Shown here in pieces: positions 41,435-46,945 of a stretch of 46,945 nt of DNA. Numbering within the stretch: position 1 is the first letter of the stretch; each line of letters starts with the position of its first letter. Location of the stretch: contig JABMQY010000038.1 in the NCBI GenBank assembly GCA_013202975.1, forward strand, positions 1 through 46,945. The letters run 5' to 3'. The notes under the pieces were generated by a model. It did not search any database and was not told the DNA's origin. It was given only the letters and a program-made list of their open reading frames with translations. A program made the position numbers and the translations under genes. This DNA comes from Candidatus Saganbacteria bacterium. GTDB taxonomy: Bacteria; Margulisbacteria; WOR-1; XYC2-FULL-46-14.

Positions 41435-42652
41435 CTAGATACTATCTAGCGCCTGCTCAAAATCTCCGATTATATCATCAACATATTCTATTCCCACTGA
41501 AACTCTGATCAAATCATCCGTCACTCCCATATTCGACCGCTCTCGATCATTAAACTCAACACATATCGTAGAGGCTGGATGAATTACCAAAGTCTTTGCA
41601 TCTCCTAAATTAGCTAAATTATAAGCTAGCTTTAGAGAATCTATCACCTTAAAACACTCCTTCTTATCTTTTAGCCGAAAAGTCAGGAGTGATCCAAATT
41701 TACCATCAAATTGTTTCTTGGCAATTGCATTAAACTTGTTTTTGACCAATCCGGGAAAGTTAACTTCCTTAACTTTTGGATGCTTTACCAAAAACTTTGC
41801 CAGAGCTAATGCATTTGAACAGTGCCGTTCCATTCTAAGTGATAAAGTTTCAAGTCCAATATCAGTTAAAAAAGCAGCATTAGGAGACAAACATGCTCCG
41901 AAATCACGAAAGACCGCTTTTCTGTTTTTGATTAAAAATGAAAGCGCTCCGTATTTATCATCCTTCCAATCAAAATTTCCGCAATCAATTATTGCCCCGC
42001 CAATCGAATTACCATGGCCATTAATAAATTTAGAAGTCGAGTGAATTACAATATTTGCTCCTAAATCTTTTGGACGGACAAGATATGGAGTTGTAATAGT
42101 ACTATCTACTACTAATGGAACACCATGCTTTTTGGCAATTTTGGCAATTGCAGCGATATCCGGCACATCCATTTTGGGATTACCGATTGTCTCAATAAAA
42201 ATAGCCTTAGTATTTTTTTTTACTACATTTTCAAACTGTTTAGCATCTGATGGATCAACAAATGTTGTCTCAATCCCAAATTCCCTGATGGTTTTGTCAA
42301 AAAAAGCATATGTACCGCCAAAAATAGAATTACCAGCAACAATATGGTCTCCATTCTTTGCTAAAGTCAGAATTGTTGCAGTAATTGCCGCCATTCCGGA
42401 TGCTGTAACAATTGAACCCAAACCATCTTCTAGAACAGCAAGCTTTTTTTCTAATATTTCAAGGGTTGGATTGGAAATCCTGGTATAAATATTTCCAGGA
42501 GCCTCGCCATTAAAAACTTTTGAGATCTCTTTACAGCTATTATATTTAAAAGCAGTGCTCTGATAAATAGGCATTGTGGTTGAACGCCGATTTTTGTCCG
42601 GATCATTTTCTGCATGTACCAATAATGTATCAATATGATATTTCTTCTTCAT
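41435..42652 (-). CDS. metY: O-acetylhomoserine sulfhydrylase/Cys-Met metabolism PLP enzyme (copy 1)
   Basis: A 405-residue paralogue of the 38677-39954 enzyme. It has IDTLLVHAENDPDKNRRSTTMPIYQSTAF in pieces, YTRISNPTLEILEKKLAVLEDGLG, and the PLP lysine K208 in HSTSKFINGHGNSIGG. It could be a second homocysteine synthase, or have a different acyl-homoserine or sulfur-donor preference; the sequence alone does not decide. AAAAAAAGGAG precedes ATG 42652. It follows cysK by 43 bases containing a small hairpin and is followed by the paired palindromic repeats. Confidence 0.88.
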   Translation of the reverse strand: MKKKYHIDTLLVHAENDPDKNRRSTTMPIYQSTAFKYNSCKEISKVFNGEAPGNIYTRISNPTLEILEKKLAVLEDGLGSIVTASGMAAITATILTLAKNGDHIVAGNSIFGGTYAFFDKTIREFGIETTFVDPSDAKQFENVVKKNTKAIFIETIGNPKMDVPDIAAIAKIAKKHGVPLVVDSTITTPYLVRPKDLGANIVIHSTSKFINGHGNSIGGAIIDCGNFDWKDDKYGALSFLIKNRKAVFRDFGACLSPNAAFLTDIGLETLSLRMERHCSNALALAKFLVKHPKVKEVNFPGLVKNKFNAIAKKQFDGKFGSLLTFRLKDKKECFKVIDSLKLAYNLANLGDAKTLVIHPASTICVEFNDRERSNMGVTDDLIRVSVGIEYVDDIIGDFEQALDSI

Positions 42653-42670
42653 TTTATTACTCCTTTTTTT

Positions 42671-42697
42671 AAAAACCCCGAGCTCCGTCGAGGGGTT
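42671..42697 (-). terminator. Possible weak terminator or attenuator after cysK
   Basis: Minus strand: AACCCC and GGGGTT arms (six pairs) with a 12-base loop, then TTTTT. It overlaps the cysK stop codon. As the operon probably continues, it may only lower expression of the downstream genes. Confidence 0.45.
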
Positions 42698-43619
42698 ATC
42701 CAGTAAAATATTGCGCCATGCTAAAGTAGCGCTCGCCAGTATCCGGAAAAACGGTGACGACCCGTTTACCTTTTCCTAATTTTTTAGCAATTTTAATAGA
42801 TGCCTGAAGCGCCGCTCCGGCTGAGATTCCAACAAATAGACCTTCTTCTTTTGCCAGGCGTTTTGATCCGGTGAAGGCTTCGTCATCTTCTATTGTTATT
42901 ATTTCATCAATAATTTCACGATTTAAAACTTCCGGAACAAAGCCAGCCCCAATTCCCTGAATTTTGTGGGGTCCTGGACTTTTTCCCGACAAAACAGCAG
43001 AAGCTGCAGGCTCAATTGCATAAACCTTAACTCCCGGAATTTCTTTCTTTAAAACTTCGCCAACTCCAGTAATTGTTCCTCCAGTTCCAACCCCAGCCAC
43101 AAAAGCATCAATCTTTCCACCAGTTGCCTCAATAATTTCTCTTGCTGTGGTCTTTCTGTGAATCTCCGGATTTGCAGGATTGGTAAACTGCTGCGGCATA
43201 AAGGCCCCTTTGGTCTTTTTCAATAATTCGGCCGCCCTTTTTATCGCTCCTGTCATCCCCTCAGCAGCCGGGGTCAAAACAACCTCTGCCCCATAAGATT
43301 TTAGGATATAAATTCGCTCAAGACTCATTGATTCTGGCATAGTTAAGATACATTTGTATCCCTTTGCTGCAGAAATCAGAGAAAGACCAATCCCAGTATT
43401 ACCAGAAGTTGGCTCAATAATCGTCCCGCCAGGCTTCAATTTTCCCTCTTTCTCGGCGGTCTTGATCATAGAAAGAGCAATCCTATCTTTGACCGATCCG
43501 CCGGGATTAAAAATTTCTAGTTTTGCCAAGACCTCAGCCATTTCTCCCGTAACAACCCGATTCAACTTAACCAATGGAGTATTTCCAATCAATTCTGATA
43601 CATCTTTAATAACTTTCAT
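42696..43619 (-). CDS. cysK: Cysteine synthase (O-acetylserine sulfhydrylase)
   Basis: The 307-residue PLP enzyme makes cysteine from O-acetylserine and sulfide or a carrier thiocarboxylate. Motifs: [10 protein letters not shown], the PLP Lys44 in [33 protein letters not shown], and the phosphate-binding [15 protein letters not shown]. The ATG overlaps the stop of the preceding sulfur-carrier gene (ATGA), and its ribosome site is that gene's Gly codons. This pairing resembles CysO-CysM of actinobacteria, though the sequence looks closer to ordinary CysK. Confidence 0.95.
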   Translation of the reverse strand: MKVIKDVSELIGNTPLVKLNRVVTGEMAEVLAKLEIFNPGGSVKDRIALSMIKTAEKEGKLKPGGTIIEPTSGNTGIGLSLISAAKGYKCILTMPESMSLERIYILKSYGAEVVLTPAAEGMTGAIKRAAELLKKTKGAFMPQQFTNPANPEIHRKTTAREIIEATGGKIDAFVAGVGTGGTITGVGEVLKKEIPGVKVYAIEPAASAVLSGKSPGPHKIQGIGAGFVPEVLNREIIDEIITIEDDEAFTGSKRLAKEEGLFVGISAGAALQASIKIAKKLGKGKRVVTVFPDTGERYFSMAQYFTG

Positions 43620-43822
43620 AATAATCCTCCTCCCATAAAATATACAAACTCCAACTGATCTCCATCTCTAATCTCAAGCTTATCATAATCTTTTTTCTCA
43701 ATCGCTTCCCCATTTAATTCAACTGCCACGACCGCCGGTTTAATATTTCGATCCTCCAAAACCCCAATCAGTTTCTGCCCCTTTTTGATTTCTTCTATTT
43801 TTCCATTAAGCAATATCTTCAT
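43616..43822 (-). CDS. ThiS/CysO-like sulfur-carrier protein
   Basis: The 68-residue ubiquitin-like protein ([20 protein letters not shown]) is a paralogue of the 39944-40159 carrier. It ends VYFMGGGLL, so two or three residues behind Gly-Gly need removal, probably by the operon's JAMM protease. The GGAGGAGGA codons for Gly-Gly-Gly form the Shine-Dalgarno of cysK, and the two Leu codons fill the space to its ATG. The ATG of this gene overlaps the tusA stop (ATGA). It likely gives sulfur to cysK, as CysO does in cysteine synthesis. Confidence 0.87.
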   Translation of the reverse strand: MKILLNGKIEEIKKGQKLIGVLEDRNIKPAVVAVELNGEAIEKKDYDKLEIRDGDQLEFVYFMGGGLL

Positions 43823-44067
43823 GACTCTTCCCCCCTCTCTATCACAACCCGAAAGTACTTTTGATCAATCCGCGCAACTACCAGAATTTTGTGCCCCTCT
43901 TCCTTAATTGAACGCGGAACATTTTGGATTGCCTCTCCATCATCCAGAATTACCTCCAGAACCTGCCCCCTTTGCATCTCTTCTAACTTTAGCTTGGTTT
44001 TTACAAAGTTAAGCGGACAGGAAACACCCCTTAAATCTATTTTTTGATCAACTTTTATATTTTCCAT
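43819..44067 (-). CDS. tusA: TusA-family sulfurtransferase
   Basis: An 82-residue TusA/SirA-like protein. It has the signature DLRGVSCPLNFVKTKLKLEEM, with the persulfide Cys17 in the C-P motif, and LEVILDDGEAIQNVPRSIKEEGH. TusA proteins pass sulfur as a persulfide between enzymes. In this operon it stands between sulfite reductase and the first carrier protein, so it may relay sulfur to the carrier adenylate. GAGGAG precedes ATG 44067, and the gene starts 20 bases inside the end of the sulfite reductase gene. Confidence 0.93.
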   Translation of the reverse strand: MENIKVDQKIDLRGVSCPLNFVKTKLKLEEMQRGQVLEVILDDGEAIQNVPRSIKEEGHKILVVARIDQKYFRVVIERGEES

Positions 44068-45544
44068 TTTTTAAAATCTCCTCGGCAATTTCTAATGCCT
44101 CATCCTCCGAAACAAACTCCTTTATTACTTTTCCTAATTTTGTCTCTCCACCTCGCTGATCGTTAGGGGAATACCCTCCTCTGCCGCCAACCAGAACGGA
44201 ATACCCTTTCTTTCCTTTTTCAATAGCATCAAAGGGACAGGCATTGATACAATCCATGCACCAGACACATTTATTGTAATCTATTACCGCAAGCTTATTT
44301 TGAATCGATATGGCATCAACCTTACAGGCTTTAACGCAAACCTCGCATCCGGTACAGGTCTTTTTATTGACTATCGGATATATAACACCCAAAAAGCCAA
44401 TATCTGAGAGATGGCTGATTCCGCAAGAGTTAGGGCAGCCGGACGCAGATATCTTAATATCCAGATCATTGATCCCGAGCTTTTTTATTATCTTCTCTAA
44501 TTTTTTCAGTAGAGCCTGGGTATCCATTATCCCATTGGTGCAGTATGCGCCAAAACAGGTCTGCAGGTTATCAACCCCTTGGTCTAAAATCTCTAAATTA
44601 ACCTCTGCAAGTTTTTTTCTAATTTCTTCAATTTTACTTTTATCTACCCCCGGAATCTCCGGACCACCCCGAAGAACAAAGTGGACAAAGCCTTTTCCAT
44701 AATTTTCGGCAATATCAGCAATCTTCCTAAGCTGATCCGAGGTTACTTCCCCGCAAGTAGCCCGAATCCGCAATATTATTTTACCGTCTTCAATTTTATT
44801 ATCCTGCCGGGTATCACAGAGAAAGGCCTTTTCAGAATGCTTCTCTCCCAGATTTTTATTAAGAATTTCCTTCACCGCGGGAACTCCCAAGGCATTAACA
44901 ACATCTGCGCCACGCTTTCCTTTCCATTTTTCTTCTCTAATCAAAGCCACATAATTTTTTAGTAAACTAACACACTCTTCTTCAGAAATACTCTCGGCAA
45001 CCATTGATCCGATGTTCGGCTTTAACCCCAATCTGCCGCCCAAATAGACATCGTATCCCTTTTCTCCCCCCACAAACCCGATATCAGACAAAACCCGGGG
45101 AGAGGTGCATTGCTTGCTGCAACCGGCAATCGAGGTTTTGATTTTGCGGCCTCCCGGATCATTTTTCCAAAACTGATCGATTTTTTCTCCCAAAGAGATT
45201 GGGTTAGTCACTGCATAGGAACAAATATTGGCATCGTAACAAACATCTGTATTTCTAACCCTGGCTCCGCAGCGATCCAGCATTAAATGAACTTTTTCAA
45301 GTTCCTCTTTGACAGTTGTAACATCATCAATATGAACAAAGGGAATAATCGGCAGCTGCCTGGTAGTAAACAAGACATATCCCCTCCCATATTTTTCGGC
45401 AAGGTCAGCTACTTTCTGCAATTTCTTTGCATCCATGTTGCAGCAGACTGTTCTAACCCAGACCGAAAACATGTCTTTTTCATTAAGCTTTACCATCCCG
45501 CCCTTTTTTAATTGGTCCAAATCGATCTTTTGCTTCTTATTCAT
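44048..45544 (-). CDS. Tandem sulfite reductase-type protein with ferredoxin domain
   Basis: The 498-residue siroheme/[4Fe-4S] reductase probably reduces sulfite to sulfide. It consists of two similar modules, each a ferredoxin-like half domain followed by a cofactor-binding half. Module 1: LQKVADLAEKYGRGYVLFTT, then C102-x5-C108 and C142-x3-C146. Module 2: LRKIADIAENYGKGFVHFVL, then C330-x4-C335 and C370-x3-C374. A two-cluster ferredoxin domain follows (C397, C400, C403, C407; C426, C429, C432, C436). In ordinary assimilatory reductases only the second module keeps the cysteines, so two full sets are unusual. It overlaps the DUF454 gene by eight bases. Nitrite as substrate cannot be excluded. 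Confidence 0.88.
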   Translation of the reverse strand: MNKKQKIDLDQLKKGGMVKLNEKDMFSVWVRTVCCNMDAKKLQKVADLAEKYGRGYVLFTTRQLPIIPFVHIDDVTTVKEELEKVHLMLDRCGARVRNTDVCYDANICSYAVTNPISLGEKIDQFWKNDPGGRKIKTSIAGCSKQCTSPRVLSDIGFVGGEKGYDVYLGGRLGLKPNIGSMVAESISEEECVSLLKNYVALIREEKWKGKRGADVVNALGVPAVKEILNKNLGEKHSEKAFLCDTRQDNKIEDGKIILRIRATCGEVTSDQLRKIADIAENYGKGFVHFVLRGGPEIPGVDKSKIEEIRKKLAEVNLEILDQGVDNLQTCFGAYCTNGIMDTQALLKKLEKIIKKLGINDLDIKISASGCPNSCGISHLSDIGFLGVIYPIVNKKTCTGCEVCVKACKVDAISIQNKLAVIDYNKCVWCMDCINACPFDAIEKGKKGYSVLVGGRGGYSPNDQRGGETKLGKVIKEFVSEDEALEIAEEILKNGKYKS

Positions 45545-45929
45545 ATTTTTTCACTCCTTCAAACTCTTTCTTTGGTGAAATAGAAATAACATGAAAAATA
45601 ACAGCAATTGCTATTAACACCAAAACAATTTTACCTGCCAAATTTGGAACTACAAAAACAATTGAATACCCCATGGTCAAGATAAGCAGTGAAATCACAA
45701 AAACCTTGGTCTTTAAAGGAATTCCCCGCCCCTCCCGCCAATTTCTAATATAGGTTCCCAACCAGCGGCTGCCCAAAAGCCAGTTATAAAACCTATTTGA
45801 GCTTTTAGCATAGCATGCGGCGGCAAGCAAAAGAAAGGGTGTCGTGGGCAAAAGCGGTAAAAATATACCCAAAATTCCTACTCCCACCAACACGGTTCCA
45901 ATAACTACTAATACAATTCTAAGAAACAT
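45537..45929 (-). CDS. DUF454/YbaN-family inner-membrane protein
   Basis: A 130-residue membrane protein with the DUF454 signature: ILGIFLPLLPTTPFLLLAAACYAKSSNRFYNWLLGSRWLGTYIRNWREGRGIPLKTK in pieces. There are four hydrophobic segments. The family has no established function. It stands two bases after cysP and overlaps the sulfite reductase gene, so in this operon it may help sulfur-compound transport or be a passenger. Confidence 0.92.
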   Translation of the reverse strand: MFLRIVLVVIGTVLVGVGILGIFLPLLPTTPFLLLAAACYAKSSNRFYNWLLGSRWLGTYIRNWREGRGIPLKTKVFVISLLILTMGYSIVFVVPNLAGKIVLVLIAIAVIFHVISISPKKEFEGVKKYE

Positions 45930-45931
45930 AC

Positions 45932-46894
45932 TTATACCCCCAAAAAGATTTTTGTTAGCAAAAACCCAACACTAAAGGAGATGACCGGCGTAATTGACCA
46001 GGTTATAAAGATTCTACGAGTCGCCTTTTCCCTAAAGATATGCCGTTCGTGCTTTACCACCCCAATCGCCATAACACTTAACGCACTTAACTGAACGAGT
46101 GACTGGGGGATCCCCATCAAAGATGCAAACAGCAATAAACTTGCTGTTACAATTCCAACTAAGGACGAGGATATTAATCCCAAAGGGACAATCTCTTCCC
46201 CTAATGTTTTCATAATCCGTTTCCCAAAAAACAGACCGCCAACTCCAAATAAAACGGCTACAATTGTTAATCCCAATAACGGATTAATCAATCCCCCTCC
46301 AACCAAGGGACCGACAGCATTGGCAACATTATTGGTTCCTGCCGCAAAAGCAATATAACATGAGCTGGCAAAAGCCAGGGTCTGCAGATTTTTTTCTTTA
46401 TTAAAAATATGTTCATAAATCCAAAGATTATTAAATCTGGGCGGATAGATTATTTTGTATAAAAAATAGGTTATTACAAATCCTAATATTGGCAAAACAA
46501 TCCAAAATGGGACTATCCGCCACAAAGTAGCTGTTTCTATTTTGGCCAAAGCAAAACCAACACCGGATATCGCAAAAACGGTGGTCCAGCTGGTTGATTC
46601 CGGCACCCGCAAAACATTTGCAATCACCAGACCGGAGACTGCAGCAAGCAATATTACCAAAACAACATCAAAGGTAAGAAACTCGGAAGGAATTATTGCT
46701 CCCCCCAGAGTTTTTACCACATTATGACCCGCCAGTACGGCACCAAGCAGTAAAAATAATGTAAACCAGAGCGCGGCCTTTTTATGTCCGATCAGCTTTG
46801 CTCCAAACAAAGTTGCAAAAGCAGGAGCAATACTACTCGCCCCCATACTCATTGCAAATATTATTACACTAAATATTAATAAAACTATTTTCAA
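45932..46894 (-). CDS. cysP: PiT-family permease, probable CysP sulfate transporter
   Basis: The 320-residue membrane protein has about ten helices and the paired PiT signatures: FAMSMGASSIAPAFATLFGAK in the first half and AAGTNNVANAVGPLVGGG in the second. The first signature has GAS where phosphate carriers have GAND, as in Bacillus CysP, a sulfate permease. The sulfur operon and the upstream cysH-like end support sulfate over phosphate. The start is TTG 46894 right behind the upstream stop, with AAAGGAG upstream; no ATG is available in frame. Confidence 0.85.
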   Translation of the reverse strand: MKIVLLIFSVIIFAMSMGASSIAPAFATLFGAKLIGHKKAALWFTLFLLLGAVLAGHNVVKTLGGAIIPSEFLTFDVVLVILLAAVSGLVIANVLRVPESTSWTTVFAISGVGFALAKIETATLWRIVPFWIVLPILGFVITYFLYKIIYPPRFNNLWIYEHIFNKEKNLQTLAFASSCYIAFAAGTNNVANAVGPLVGGGLINPLLGLTIVAVLFGVGGLFFGKRIMKTLGEEIVPLGLISSSLVGIVTASLLLFASLMGIPQSLVQLSALSVMAIGVVKHERHIFREKATRRIFITWSITPVISFSVGFLLTKIFLGV

Positions 46895-46945
46895 CTAAAT
46901 TCCGTCTCCTTTGACATTCGTTAGCGGACGGGTATGGATCCCGCA
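46895..46945 (-). CDS. cysH: Probable APS/PAPS reductase, last 16 codons
   Basis: The frame entering the window from its right edge reads CGIHTRPLTNVKGDGI and a TAG immediately before the cysP start. CysH proteins end in a catalytic ECGLH motif near the C-terminus; here CGIH begins at the edge, so the Glu is outside. CysH followed by cysP is also the order in Bacillus subtilis. Only 16 codons are visible, so the call is tentative. Confidence 0.55.
   Translation of the reverse strand, partial: CGIHTRPLTNVKGDGI

Noticed and set aside
44310-44702. 130-codon plus-strand frame inside the sulfite reductase gene
   Set aside because: Antisense shadow of a clearly conserved Cys-motif protein; no ribosome site or domain.

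Overview
The window is dense, low-GC (about 40% by eye) bacterial chromosome: about 56 genes or gene pieces, and only one gene-free stretch above 300 bases. The cell is diderm: there is a CusCBA-type trans-envelope pump with a TolC-family outer-membrane protein, a lipoprotein, and a periplasmic methionine sulfoxide reductase. I cannot name the lineage. Gene content and style suggest an uncultured anaerobic or facultative candidate phylum (Saganbacteria/Margulisbacteria-like), but this is a guess. No rRNA, tRNA, CRISPR or transposase was found.

Layout. (1) 2-871: 3' end of lon. (2) 868-6622, minus: an unfamiliar operon of two paralogous SUMF1/FGE-fold proteins flanking a HEAT-repeat protein, a small orphan and a membrane-anchored vWA protein. 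(3) 6688-9678, plus: a Cys-rich 81-residue peptide gene abutting ileS. (4) 9685-12330, minus: a coiled-coil membrane protein, a TlpA-like thioredoxin, bioC and bioH. (5) 12443-16174, minus: an ArsS-like radical SAM gene, copA and a small Met-rich membrane protein. Divergent from it, 16196-21008, plus: rSAM/selenodomain-associated transferases 1 and 2, a TVP38 protein, a flavodoxin-fold reductase, an MTAP-like phosphorylase and a cation/proton antiporter. (6) 21025-30453, minus: a long copper/silver operon (small secreted protein, cusC, cusB, cusA, PII-like protein, small YHS and membrane proteins, CuA-like cupredoxin, NqrB/RnfD-like protein, cupin, msrAB). (7) 30537-35328, minus: vWA protein, BNR-type lipoprotein, zinc-ribbon protein, CDF exporter, MFS exporter; then acr3 and a truncated-looking ORF6N gene. 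(8) 36957-38556: a sparse stretch with two orphan proteins and a second Cys-rich peptide related to the first. (9) 38677-46945, minus: a sulfur-assimilation operon running cysH(end)-cysP-DUF454-sir-tusA-carrier-cysK-metY-hcyF-hcyD-hcyS-metY, closed by a strong intrinsic terminator.

How the genes work together. Region 9 carries inorganic sulfur from uptake through sulfite and sulfide onto carrier-protein thiocarboxylates, and then into cysteine and homocysteine. Regions 5-7 form a metal/metalloid block: Cu/Ag efflux, divalent-metal efflux, arsenite efflux and a putative arsenosugar-type pathway.

Most notable signals: (a) two unlinked paralogous Cys-rich peptides with a YxxPxL leader and C-x2/3-G repeats, looking like RiPP precursors without local maturation genes; (b) a recurrent promoter, (C/G)TGAAA-N18-(G/T)ATA, usually placed 5-6 nt before the start codon so that first genes are leaderless while internal genes have strong Shine-Dalgarno sites; (c) a palindromic repeat with a compensatory base-pair change, found between genes and inside a reading frame; (d) two sulfur-carrier genes whose Gly-Gly-Gly codons double as the ribosome binding site of the next gene; (e) a tandem two-module sulfite reductase with a full cysteine set in both halves.
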